In this document: positions 42,105 to 50,328 of the stretch, in pieces
Position numbering within the stretch: the first letter of the stretch is position 1
How the letters are laid out: each line of letters opens with the position of its first letter
From: an uncultured Aquimarina sp.
GTDB taxonomy: Bacteria > Bacteroidota > Bacteroidia > Flavobacteriales > Flavobacteriaceae
Direction: 5' to 3'
DNA: 64,000 bases
Assembly (NCBI GenBank): GCA_947495425.1
Contig: CANLYR010000001.1
Span: 186,001-250,000, forward strand
Translations under genes and position numbers: made by a program
Notes under the pieces: generated by a model
What the model was told of the DNA's origin: nothing
Databases searched by the model: none
What the model saw: only the letters and a program-made list of their open reading frames with translations

Positions 42105-43883
42105 TCAATTATGATTAAAAATTATATTCTGAATAATTTTTTGAATTCCTTCAACAGAAATCCCACAAATATCATGTAATTCATCTACTGCACCCTGATG
42201 AATAAACTGATCGGGAACGCCAAGGGTAATGATCTTGTTCTTAAAATCATGCTTGTTGGCAAAATCAAGGATAACGCTTCCAAAACCACCTTTAATAACA
42301 CCATCTTCGATGATCACAATGGTGGTATAGTTTTGTAATATCTCTTTTAATACAGTTATGTCCAGCGGTTTTATAAAACCAAAATGATAATGTCCAATAT
42401 TACGTTTAGTTTTTTCAATAGCTTTGGTTGTATTATGCGCCAGTATTCCTGTCGAAATGATCGCAATATCTACTCCTTTGCGCATACAAGTTGCTTCTCC
42501 TATGTTGATTTGCTGAAAAGGTTTTTTCCAATCAACGATATGACCTCTCCCGCGGGGATACCGTATGGCAATTGGATGCTCTAATCCTAAAGAAGCCGTA
42601 TAGAGAAGGTTTCGTAACTCAATTTCATCTCTGGGAGCAGCGATAATCATGTTTGGGATACAATTAAGATATGCGATATCAAATACGCCATGATGTGTGG
42701 CGCCATCTGCACCTACAATGCCGGCACGGTCAATACAAAAGATCACTGGTAAATCCTGTAGTGCCACGTCATGTATTAATTGATCATAGGCGCGCTGCAA
42801 AAAAGTAGAATAGATGGTGCAAAAAACAACCATTCCTTGAGTTGCCATTCCGGCGGCAAGGGTAACGGCATGTTGTTCTGCAATACCGACATCAAAAGCA
42901 CGATCTGGCATTTCATCCATCATATATTTTAGAGAACTCCCGGTAGGCATAGCCGGTGTAATACCGATAATTTTATCATTTGTTCTGGCAAGCTCTAGAA
43001 TTGTGTGCCCAAATACATCCTGAAACTTAGGGGGTAAACCAATATTATTTTTAGGAACTACATCCCCGGTTTTTGCATCAAATTTTCCGGGAGCGTGATA
43101 TTGTACCTGGTTTTCTTCAGCTTGTTTCAGCCCTTTTCCTTTCTTAGTAATAATGTGTAAGAGTTTTGGACCATTAGTAGTTTTTAATTCTTCTAATGTG
43201 TCAAGTAACGATGGTAAATCGTGTCCATCTACAGGGCCAAAATAATTGAAGTTTAATGCTTCGATAATGTTGCTGCTTCTGGGCCTAACACCAACTTTTG
43301 CTTTGGTAAGATATTCCTTTAATGCACCTACACTGGGATCAATCCCTATAGCGTTGTCATTAAGAATCACCAGCACATTGGTATCGGCTACTCCGGCATG
43401 ATTAAGACCTTCAAAAGCCATTCCGCCAGCAATAGATGCATCTCCTATCACAGCAATGTGTTGTGTATTGATATCTCCTTTGAGTTTTGATGCAATGGCC
43501 ATACCCAAGGCCGCTGAAATAGAGGTAGAAGAATGCCCTACGCCAAAAGTATCATAATCACTTTCGCTTCGTTTAGGGAAACCACTAATACCGCCGAGTT
43601 GTCTATTGGTGTCAAAAACATCTTTTCGCCCGGTAAGGATTTTATGAGGATAGGCTTGATGCCCAACATCCCATACCAAAAGATCGTTTGGGGTGTCAAA
43701 AACATAGTGCAATGCTATCGTAAGCTCTATCACGCCTAGACTTGCACCAAGATGTCCTTCTTTGGTTGCTACAATATTAATGACAAAATCCCGCAGCTCT
43801 TGGGCAAGTTTTGGTAACTCATCTGTTGAGAGTTTTCTAAGATCTGATGGAAATTGAATATTTGAAAGTAACGATGCAGACAT
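42105..43883 (-). CDS. dxs: 1-deoxy-D-xylulose-5-phosphate synthase
   Basis: This 592-aa thiamine-diphosphate enzyme joins pyruvate and glyceraldehyde-3-phosphate in the first step of the MEP isoprenoid pathway. The N-terminal TKEGHLGASLGVIELT, the ThDP/Mg motif GDASIAGGMAFEGLN ending in NDNAIGIDPSVGAL, and the catalytic Glu region IAEQHAVTLAAGMA are all present. The C-terminal transketolase domain holds RYPRGRG. Length is slightly short of the usual 620-640 aa, without an obvious missing domain. It is transcribed alone on the minus strand. Confidence 0.96.
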   Translation of the reverse strand: MSASLLSNIQFPSDLRKLSTDELPKLAQELRDFVINIVATKEGHLGASLGVIELTIALHYVFDTPNDLLVWDVGHQAYPHKILTGRKDVFDTNRQLGGISGFPKRSESDYDTFGVGHSSTSISAALGMAIASKLKGDINTQHIAVIGDASIAGGMAFEGLNHAGVADTNVLVILNDNAIGIDPSVGALKEYLTKAKVGVRPRSSNIIEALNFNYFGPVDGHDLPSLLDTLEELKTTNGPKLLHIITKKGKGLKQAEENQVQYHAPGKFDAKTGDVVPKNNIGLPPKFQDVFGHTILELARTNDKIIGITPAMPTGSSLKYMMDEMPDRAFDVGIAEQHAVTLAAGMATQGMVVFCTIYSTFLQRAYDQLIHDVALQDLPVIFCIDRAGIVGADGATHHGVFDIAYLNCIPNMIIAAPRDEIELRNLLYTASLGLEHPIAIRYPRGRGHIVDWKKPFQQINIGEATCMRKGVDIAIISTGILAHNTTKAIEKTKRNIGHYHFGFIKPLDITVLKEILQNYTTIVIIEDGVIKGGFGSVILDFANKHDFKNKIITLGVPDQFIHQGAVDELHDICGISVEGIQKIIQNIIFNHN

Positions 43884-44020
43884 ACAACAAAAGTACTACT
43901 TTGTAGCGATTCTTTGTAAACTTTTATCAGCGAAGCTGTAGTGTGAAAAACGAGAAAGATTATATAGCTAAATCTACATAAAATAATATTATTTTTTAAG
44001 CAAAAAACCAAATTCCGTCC

Positions 44021-44196
44021 TTAAACCCGTTTTATGCGTTAGAAAATCTATTACAGCTTGTAATCGCCGCAAAACCTGTCGCTACACTACATTTTCAAAT
44101 TTCACCATAACGGTGCTATGCTAAAATTCATAAAATGTCAGGTTTTATTGCGTTTCCAACCTTCATAACGAAGTTCTAATGCATAAAACGGGTTAA
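44021..44196. repeat. Palindromic MITE-like intergenic element (176 bp)
   Basis: The 24-base end at 44021-44044 and the 23-base end at 44174-44196 are near-perfect inverted repeats (core ACCCGTTTTATGC...TTAGAA). The homology continues inward: CGCAAAACCTG pairs with CAGGTTTTATTGCG, and ACATTTTCAAATTT with AAAATTCATAAAATGT, so nearly the whole element folds into one imperfect hairpin. No ORF is inside. It is likely a dispersed flavobacterial repeat or a MITE; no second full copy is seen in this window. Confidence 0.6.
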
Positions 44197-44298
44197 AAAT
44201 TATCCTCGTAATTAAGGCTATGCCTCAAATTTTTAAGTTGAACTTTGCTTTTTATCTTTAAAATCTTTTATGCCATTTCATATCGATTTAGTCATCTC

Positions 44299-44340
44299 AA
44301 AATATCAGGGTATAGAATCAATAAGCCTGATATTTTTTTT
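44299..44340 (+). terminator. Orphan intrinsic terminator upstream of tadA
   Basis: The arms AAAATATCAGG and CCTGATATT, the latter followed by a run of T, lie 52 bases before tadA. There is no plus-strand gene upstream for more than 2.5 kb. It is either an attenuator in the tadA leader, the end of a small RNA, or a terminator against read-through. Confidence 0.6.
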
Positions 44341-44391
44341 CGGTATAAAGAATACAAATAATTTTATTTAGTTTTACTTAAAATTATTTTC

Positions 44392-44841
44392 ATGCTCGAC
44401 CCGTTAGATGATGCACATTATATGAAGAAAGCGCTTCAGGAAGCTGAAGCAGCTTATGAGAAAGGGGAGGTACCCGTAGGAGCTGTCATTGTGGTTGCCG
44501 ACAGAATAATTGCCCGGGCCCATAATTTAACAGAACTATTAAATGATGTCACAGCTCATGCCGAGATGCAGGCGATAACCGCAGCTTCTAATTTTCTGGG
44601 AGGAAAATACCTTAATGAGTGTACCTTATATGTCACCTTAGAACCTTGCCAAATGTGTGCCGGAGCTTTATATTGGAGCCAAATCAAAAGGATTGTCTTT
44701 GGCGCTGTAGATGAGCAAAGAGGATGTACTGCTATGGGAACAAAACTCCATCCCAAAACAAAAATGATAGGGGGAGTGTTGCAAGAAGAATGCAAAGCTC
44801 TTATAAAACGGTTTTTTATCGAAAAACGTAATTTGAATTAA
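44392..44841 (+). CDS. tadA: tRNA-specific adenosine deaminase
   Basis: This 149-aa zinc deaminase converts A34 to inosine in the tRNA-Arg(ACG) anticodon. The zinc site is H56-A-E58 and P-C86-x-x-C89 (EPCQMC), with the typical GEVPVGAVIV and NDVTAHAEMQAI segments and a C-terminal helix ending FFIEKR. It is followed 18 bp later by the CBS/DUF294 gene. Confidence 0.95.
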   Translation: MLDPLDDAHYMKKALQEAEAAYEKGEVPVGAVIVVADRIIARAHNLTELLNDVTAHAEMQAITAASNFLGGKYLNECTLYVTLEPCQMCAGALYWSQIKRIVFGAVDEQRGCTAMGTKLHPKTKMIGGVLQEECKALIKRFFIEKRNLN

Positions 44842-44859
44842 TGGCTAAGATCTTGAATT

Positions 44860-46779
44860 ATGAAAAACACTATTGCTGAACGAATTCAAGATTTTTTAAA
44901 ACAATTCCCGCCTTTTGATGTGCTTCAAAAAGAAGAGTTACTATCCATTTCTAGTCAGGTTAGGGTATTGTATGTCGAGAAAGGAGAATCTATTTTTACA
45001 CAAGATATGCCGTGCCATGATGAATTTTATAGTGTGAGGGAAGGAGCTATCGGTCTCTATCGAAATGTTGATAATGATCAAAACTTGGTAGATATCTGTG
45101 ACGCAGGTGATCTATTTGGGCTTCGAATTATGATCATTAAAAAAAATTATCGCATGTCTGCTATCGCAGATGAAGAATCTATCGTATATGCAATTCCCTC
45201 ATATGTTTTTGAACCATTTATTCAAGAAAATAAAGAGGTAAACAAATTTTTGTTGGGCACCTTTGCTTCGCATGCACGACATGATTATACAGAAACCGAA
45301 AAAGGACAGCGAATAGACAATAGAATTGCTATAGAAACTACAAAAGATCTCTCGGCGTTACGTACGATCTCATATCGTAAAAAACCGACGACGTGCTCGC
45401 CAAAAGATACCGTAGAGGATATTGCAAAGAAAATGACAAAAAAGAACACTACATACACTGTTGTAGTCAATGCGCATAAACATCCTTTAGGAATACTTAC
45501 CGATACCGACTTAAGAGCTAAGATTACTACCGGATTATATCCGCTTACCTCAGTGGTGACAGAAATCATGAATTCGCCAGTGATCACCTACGCAAAAAAA
45601 CTCACCGTAGCCGAAGCACAAATAGCATTGATACGACATAATATTAGCCATCTATGTATAACCAAAGATGGCACTCGAAATTCGAAACTAATAGGCATTC
45701 TTTCTGACCATGATCTTTTGGTATCTTTTGGGAATAACCCTTCGGTTTTAATTAAAGAAGCCAAAAAAGTAAAAAAGCTTCAAAAGCTCAGATATATTCG
45801 GAGACAAGTAGAAAAACTCCTTGAAACCTACTTAGAGCAAGACATTCCAACACCTCATATATTAAATATTATCTCAGAGATTAATGTTGCACTTATGATG
45901 AGGGTGATAGCGCTATCTTTAAAAGAAATGCCATCTCCTCCACCCACAAAATTCAGTTTTTTGGTATTAGGAAGCCAGGGAAGAAACGAACAGTTGCTAT
46001 TAACAGATCAGGATAATGCCATCGTTTTTGAGGATGTAGAAGAAAAAGAATATGAAGTAACGCAACGCTATTTTTTAGCGTTAGCAAACAAAATTACCAA
46101 AGGATTTCATACGATTGGATTCGAATATTGCCCTGCCGAAATGATGGCGAGTAATCCAAGGTGGTGCATGTCAATATCAAAATGGGAATCGCAATTTAGA
46201 GATTGGATGACAACGCCTACGCAAGAAAGTACACTTTTGTCTTCAATATTTTTTGATTTTCAGCATATTTATGGAGATACATTTATGGCTGATCAATTAT
46301 CTGATGTAGTTTTTGAAGGAGTACATAAAAGCAATCGATTTTTGAGCTTGTTGGGCGTTAGTGCATTACAAAAACCTTCTCCTCTAGGATTTTTCAAGCA
46401 GTTTCTGATAGAACAAAACGGAGAGCATAAAGATACTTTTGATATAAAAACCAGAGCGATGATGGTATTAATCGATGCTGCCAGAATTTTAACCCTTTAC
46501 CATAGTCTAAAAGGTGTAAATAATACGGTACTTCGATATCAGAAATTGGGGGAACTAGAACCCAACAATAGAGAACTTTTTGAGAGTTGTGCCAAAGCAT
46601 TTAGAGTATTGATTAAGTTTAAAACCCGTCAGGGGATACTTCATAACGACTCCGGAAGATTTATTAGATTGAATACCTTAGATAAGAAGGATAAATTAAG
46701 GCTCAAACGATGTTTTAGACCTATACGGGATATACAAGAAGTCTTGAGTATACGTTTTCAGCTTAAATCATTGATGTAA
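44860..46779 (+). CDS. cNMP-binding/CBS/DUF294 nucleotidyltransferase-like protein
   Basis: This 639-aa cytosolic regulator has a cyclic-nucleotide-binding-like domain at about residues 15-130. Two CBS domains follow at about 170-230 and 235-295 (LGILTDTDLRAKIT; LIGILSDHDLLVSF). Next is a DUF294 nucleotidyltransferase-like domain with GSQGRNEQLLLTDQD at about 369-383, and finally a DUF294 C-terminal helical domain. The layout matches GlnD-like signalling proteins of unknown target. Its stop abuts the ATG of the exonuclease gene, a pairing common for this family. Confidence 0.93.
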   Translation: MKNTIAERIQDFLKQFPPFDVLQKEELLSISSQVRVLYVEKGESIFTQDMPCHDEFYSVREGAIGLYRNVDNDQNLVDICDAGDLFGLRIMIIKKNYRMSAIADEESIVYAIPSYVFEPFIQENKEVNKFLLGTFASHARHDYTETEKGQRIDNRIAIETTKDLSALRTISYRKKPTTCSPKDTVEDIAKKMTKKNTTYTVVVNAHKHPLGILTDTDLRAKITTGLYPLTSVVTEIMNSPVITYAKKLTVAEAQIALIRHNISHLCITKDGTRNSKLIGILSDHDLLVSFGNNPSVLIKEAKKVKKLQKLRYIRRQVEKLLETYLEQDIPTPHILNIISEINVALMMRVIALSLKEMPSPPPTKFSFLVLGSQGRNEQLLLTDQDNAIVFEDVEEKEYEVTQRYFLALANKITKGFHTIGFEYCPAEMMASNPRWCMSISKWESQFRDWMTTPTQESTLLSSIFFDFQHIYGDTFMADQLSDVVFEGVHKSNRFLSLLGVSALQKPSPLGFFKQFLIEQNGEHKDTFDIKTRAMMVLIDAARILTLYHSLKGVNNTVLRYQKLGELEPNNRELFESCAKAFRVLIKFKTRQGILHNDSGRFIRLNTLDKKDKLRLKRCFRPIRDIQEVLSIRFQLKSLM

Positions 46780-47451
46780 ATGCAGTTTTGGTCAAGAAAG
46801 AATATCAAGGATTATCCAGAGTTTTGGAAACACTATCTAAAACTTTTTGATGCCGGGAAAAATAACGTATCATTAGACGATATTCGATTTGTTGCTTTTG
46901 ATACAGAAACTACAGGTTTTGATTATGATACTGATCGAGTTCTTTCTATAGGTGCCGTGGCTATATCTAACAACGCTATTGACGTATCGGATCAATTAGA
47001 AATCTATCTCGACCAAAACGTATTTAATGAAGCAACAGTTGCCATTCATGGGATCAGAAAGCATGGTAATTATGATAAAATTTCTGAGTTCGATGCGCTT
47101 CAGTTATTTATAGACTATATCGGTGATGCTATTCTTATCGCTCATCATGCCGAATTTGATAGAAAAATGATTGATCGAGCACTGCAAAGACGAGGGTTAG
47201 GTACGTTAAAAAATAAGATTCTGGATACAGGAGTGCTTTTCAAAAACACGAAGCATTCGGTATATCTCAGTGGCTATTCTAATCGCCATTATAGTCTTGA
47301 CGAATTATGCAATGATCTCAAAATATCAAAAAGTGACAGACACACTGCTTCAGGAGATGCTTATATAACTGCATTAGCATTTTTAAAAATCTTATCCAGA
47401 CTCAAAAAAGATAAAAGAGTAACGATCAAAGATGTATTTAGGTTGAAATAA
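46780..47451 (+). CDS. DEDDh 3'-5' exonuclease (DNA Pol III epsilon-like)
   Basis: This 223-aa exonuclease has all catalytic residues: D41 and E43 (FDTETTG), D127 in HHAEFDRKM, and H188 with D193 (DRHTASGDAY). It begins immediately after the stop of the DUF294 gene, so the two are coupled. It lacks the polymerase-binding tail of a dedicated epsilon subunit, so a stand-alone repair or RNA/DNA-trimming enzyme is as likely. A 40-residue extension precedes the catalytic domain. Confidence 0.92.
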   Translation: MQFWSRKNIKDYPEFWKHYLKLFDAGKNNVSLDDIRFVAFDTETTGFDYDTDRVLSIGAVAISNNAIDVSDQLEIYLDQNVFNEATVAIHGIRKHGNYDKISEFDALQLFIDYIGDAILIAHHAEFDRKMIDRALQRRGLGTLKNKILDTGVLFKNTKHSVYLSGYSNRHYSLDELCNDLKISKSDRHTASGDAYITALAFLKILSRLKKDKRVTIKDVFRLK

Positions 47452-47501
47452 AGTGTGCAACGTTTTAAAATCCAGTACGTCTTTTAACCGAATTAGAGAA
47501 G

Positions 47502-47609
47502 ATGAAAAAAGTAATCTATTGTATTATATTTTTGTTATGTGCTGTCGGAATTTCCCTAAATTCAAATATATTTCGCGGTAAAATAGTAGAAACCAGAGTT
47601 AGAGATTAA
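47502..47609 (+). CDS. Possible small secreted or membrane peptide (35 aa)
   Basis: A short ORF starts MKKVIYCIIFLLCAVGIS, which looks like a signal peptide or single TM segment, followed by 17 polar residues. It lies 50 bp downstream of the exonuclease gene. An A-rich stretch at the start codon supports translation, but with so short an ORF chance occurrence cannot be excluded. Confidence 0.3.
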   Translation: MKKVIYCIIFLLCAVGISLNSNIFRGKIVETRVRD

Positions 47610-47670
47610 ACTAACTGATATTCATTTAATTATGTTATCTATAGGTTCTTTCACCCTCTAGAAGAAGGCT

Positions 47671-47840
47671 AGCTTGCCTGCCAGCGAGGCAGGGATGAGG
47701 ACTTTTCACAGTGATTACACAAAATTTTGGATATTGTTTTATGAACTAAAAAAAGCACTATCATTGTAGTGCTTTATACTCGATAATCCTGCCTGAGGCA
47801 GACACAGCGAGATTTAAATCCTCTGAGGCTTGCCTCGAAA
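47671..47840. repeat. Cluster of GCCTGCC/GAGGC palindromes
   Basis: Three short inverted repeats occur in this gap: CCTGCC/GGCAGG at 47677-47693, TGCCT/AGGCA at about 47789-47800, and GAGGC/GCCTC at about 47825-47836. They are GC-rich in an AT-rich gap and look like dispersed intergenic hairpin repeats. The cspA-like terminator (47747-47776) lies among them. Nothing else is seen in the 47610-47889 gap. Confidence 0.45.
47747..47776 (-). terminator. Intrinsic terminator after the cold-shock gene
   Basis: On the minus strand TAAAGCACTA pairs with TAGTGCTTT around a short loop and ends in seven T residues. It lies about 115 bases downstream of the cold-shock gene stop, so it plausibly ends that transcript. 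Confidence 0.65.
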
Positions 47841-47889
47841 TTTTAAATCAATTTCTTACAAATGCCTCATGGACTTATCCCGAGGTCGT

Positions 47890-48087
47890 TTACTCATGAA
47901 GTACTCGCACTTGTCCTGCCATAAGTCCTTTGCGGCCTTCTTCTTCTTGATATTCTACCTTGTCACCTTCGTTTAGTGCTTCTCCGTTTAATCCAGAAGC
48001 GTGTACAAAAATGTCTTTTCCGGTTTCATCATTGGTAATAAATCCAAAACCTTTTGATTCATTAAAAAATTTAACTGTTCCTTCCAT
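47890..48087 (-). CDS. Cold-shock domain protein (CspA family)
   Basis: This 65-aa single OB-fold RNA/DNA-binding protein has RNP1-type KGFGFITNDE and RNP2-type DIFVHASGL motifs. It is the classic bacterial cold-shock protein size and acts as an RNA chaperone. It is transcribed alone on the minus strand, with a long 3' region of palindromes before its terminator. Confidence 0.95.
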   Translation of the reverse strand: MEGTVKFFNESKGFGFITNDETGKDIFVHASGLNGEALNEGDKVEYQEEEGRKGLMAGQVRVLHE

Positions 48088-48176
48088 TATACTATACTTG
48101 TAATAAAAATTTGAATTCTAAAGTTAAACTTAAATATGTCATGAAATGTTATGAAAATGTGAATATTTTAAAAAAA

Positions 48177-48434
48177 TCAACGTCTTCTATTTTCTTTGTT
48201 TGCCTCGTACTCCTTCATTTTATTCAAGTTTTCTTCGGTGAGCATATAGTCTTTTACTTTTTTGTCTTTCCATCGGTGATAAATAAAAATAGGCATTAGA
48301 ATAAAAGAAGCAGCCAATATACCTACCCCAACTAATTTATCTCCGGTACTATGATCGCCAGAGTTTTTGAAGTAATATCCGATACAAACAAGTAGGACAA
48401 CGGTTATAAAAAGGATTCTGATAATGTATTTCAT
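48177..48434 (-). CDS. Small membrane protein downstream of the ClC channel gene (85 aa)
   Basis: I recognise no family. Two TM segments (about residues 3-22 and 34-53) are followed by a charged C-terminal tail rich in Lys, Glu and Asn ending NRRR. It lies 11 bp after the ClC channel gene on the same strand, so it is probably co-transcribed. Confidence 0.65.
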   Translation of the reverse strand: MKYIIRILFITVVLLVCIGYYFKNSGDHSTGDKLVGVGILAASFILMPIFIYHRWKDKKVKDYMLTEENLNKMKEYEANKENRRR

Positions 48435-48445
48435 TTTGAATTCGA

Positions 48446-50233
48446 TTACCGGGTAAAATTAATCAACTTTCTGCGATATGAGGTAAGGAGTTTTGATTTA
48501 GAAATAAAACCAAGATATTTACCGTCTTTAATCACCGGAAGATTCCAAACTCCAGTATCCTGAAATTTGCGCATTACCGTTTTTACGTCATCATCTTCAT
48601 AAATAATTACAGTAGATGCCTGAGTCATTAGTGTGTCTACTTTTACTTTATGGTACATCGTAATATCAAACATGATATCTCTGATGTTATCTAAAGAAAC
48701 AATGCCAATCAAGTGATCAAGTTCATCGGTAACCGGAAACAAGTTTCTGTTGGATTTTGCAACCGCCTCGCTTAGTAGTTGCTTTAGCGTATATTGTGGT
48801 TGTACGGCGATGAAATTAGTTTCTATACAATCTTCCAGATTCATTAGGGTAAGTACCGTTTGATCTTTGTCATGCGTTATTAAGTTACCTTGTTCTGCAA
48901 GTTCGCGGGTATAGATATTATGCTCGATTTTATTTTTAGATATAATGAAGGAGATGGCAGTCGTAATCATAAGCGGGACAAATAGCCCATAACTAGAAGT
49001 AATCTCTGCAATAAGAAATATCGAGGTAAGTGGGGCATGTAGCACCCCTGCAATGAGTCCTGCCATACCCAGGAGTGTAAAATTAGCTTCAGAAACCTGA
49101 ACCCCTAATCCCAGGTTATTGATTACTTTTGAAACCACATTGCCCAGAGCACTGCCCATTACCATGGTGGGAATAAATATACCACCAGAACCCCCTGCGG
49201 CAAATGTAGCAGTCATCGCAACCGCTTTAAAAATAGTAATGCCGGTTAATAATGCAATAACAAGCCATATACTTTCTGTCATCTCATCAAAAGGAGTATT
49301 GCCAATAGCTTTGAGGTGATCCCCATGCAATAAATCATTAATAAAGCCTAACCCTTCACCATATAAGGGAGGTATAAAATACAGCATAATACCAATGGCA
49401 AGTCCGCCAATTAATAACCTATGAATTTTTTTCGGAAAGCGATCAAAGAAATGTAAAATACCAAAGTACATTTTGGTAAAATATATAGAGGCAAATGCAG
49501 TACCGATCCCGAGAATAATATAAAAAGGAGTATCGTAGATATCAAATTTTTCTATAACCTCGAATCTGAACAATACTTCATCTCCCAAAAAGAAATAAGA
49601 CGTAATGATTGAAGATACCGAGGCAAAAAGTAGAGGGAGTAGTGAAGTCAGTGTGAGATCCAGGCTAAATACTTCTACAGCAAAAACTAACCCAGCCAGT
49701 GGTGATTTAAAAACAGCTGATATGGCTCCGGCTGCTGCACAACCGATTAATAAGAATCGAGTTTTATCTTTTATTTTAAACAAATTACTCATGTCTGAGC
49801 TTAAGGTAGATGCCGATCCAATAGCGGGTCCTAATAGTCCTACCGAACCCCCAAACCCTACAGTGATGGGAGCTAAGATTAGCGGTAAATACCCATGAAT
49901 AGATTTTATAATCCCTTCTTTTTTTGAAAGAGAATGTAAAATCAATGGGATGGCAGATCGCGCATTTTTTTTGATCATATACTTGGTTATGACATATACG
50001 ATTAACAATCCTATAACGGGTATAACGAAATAAAATGAGGCTTGCCAGGAGATAATATCACTCTCGAGAACCACTTGGATTAGGTGCGTAATATTCTTTA
50101 ATAATAAAGAAATAAGACCCGCAGTAAAACCAACAAGAATACTTAATATCAGGATAAAGTTTTTATCTGATATATTGCGATACCGCCATTTGAGTATTCG
50201 ATAAAGGATCGTTTTTTTTGAGGGGCTCGACAT
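48446..50233 (-). CDS. ClC-family chloride channel/transporter with CBS pair; gating Glu absent
   Basis: This 595-aa protein has the ClC membrane domain (about residues 25-440) and two CBS domains at the C-terminus (about 455-590). Family motifs seen include NARSAIPLIL (GSGIP-like region) and AAGGSGGIFIPTMVMGSALG. The motif that usually reads GREGP is here G132-L-L-G-P136, so the external gating glutamate is replaced by Leu134. In characterised ClC proteins, loss of this Glu uncouples proton exchange, suggesting a passive anion channel. CBS domains suggest nucleotide regulation. It is followed by a small membrane-protein gene. Confidence 0.93.
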   Translation of the reverse strand: MSSPSKKTILYRILKWRYRNISDKNFILILSILVGFTAGLISLLLKNITHLIQVVLESDIISWQASFYFVIPVIGLLIVYVITKYMIKKNARSAIPLILHSLSKKEGIIKSIHGYLPLILAPITVGFGGSVGLLGPAIGSASTLSSDMSNLFKIKDKTRFLLIGCAAAGAISAVFKSPLAGLVFAVEVFSLDLTLTSLLPLLFASVSSIITSYFFLGDEVLFRFEVIEKFDIYDTPFYIILGIGTAFASIYFTKMYFGILHFFDRFPKKIHRLLIGGLAIGIMLYFIPPLYGEGLGFINDLLHGDHLKAIGNTPFDEMTESIWLVIALLTGITIFKAVAMTATFAAGGSGGIFIPTMVMGSALGNVVSKVINNLGLGVQVSEANFTLLGMAGLIAGVLHAPLTSIFLIAEITSSYGLFVPLMITTAISFIISKNKIEHNIYTRELAEQGNLITHDKDQTVLTLMNLEDCIETNFIAVQPQYTLKQLLSEAVAKSNRNLFPVTDELDHLIGIVSLDNIRDIMFDITMYHKVKVDTLMTQASTVIIYEDDDVKTVMRKFQDTGVWNLPVIKDGKYLGFISKSKLLTSYRRKLINFTR

Positions 50234-50265
50234 TTTTTATAAACTCTTATTAAGTTAAAGGTAAT

Positions 50266-50292
50266 AAAAATCCCGCCATAAGCGGGATTTTA
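50266..50292 (-). terminator. Intrinsic terminator after aspS
   Basis: The arms AAAATCCCGC and GCGGGATTTTA enclose a short loop, about 40 bases beyond the aspS stop. It is flanked by A and T runs on both sides and lies just before the ClC gene, insulating the two. Confidence 0.8.
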
Positions 50293-50328
50293 TAATCATC
50301 GATATATTAAAACCTGATAGTTCTTATT

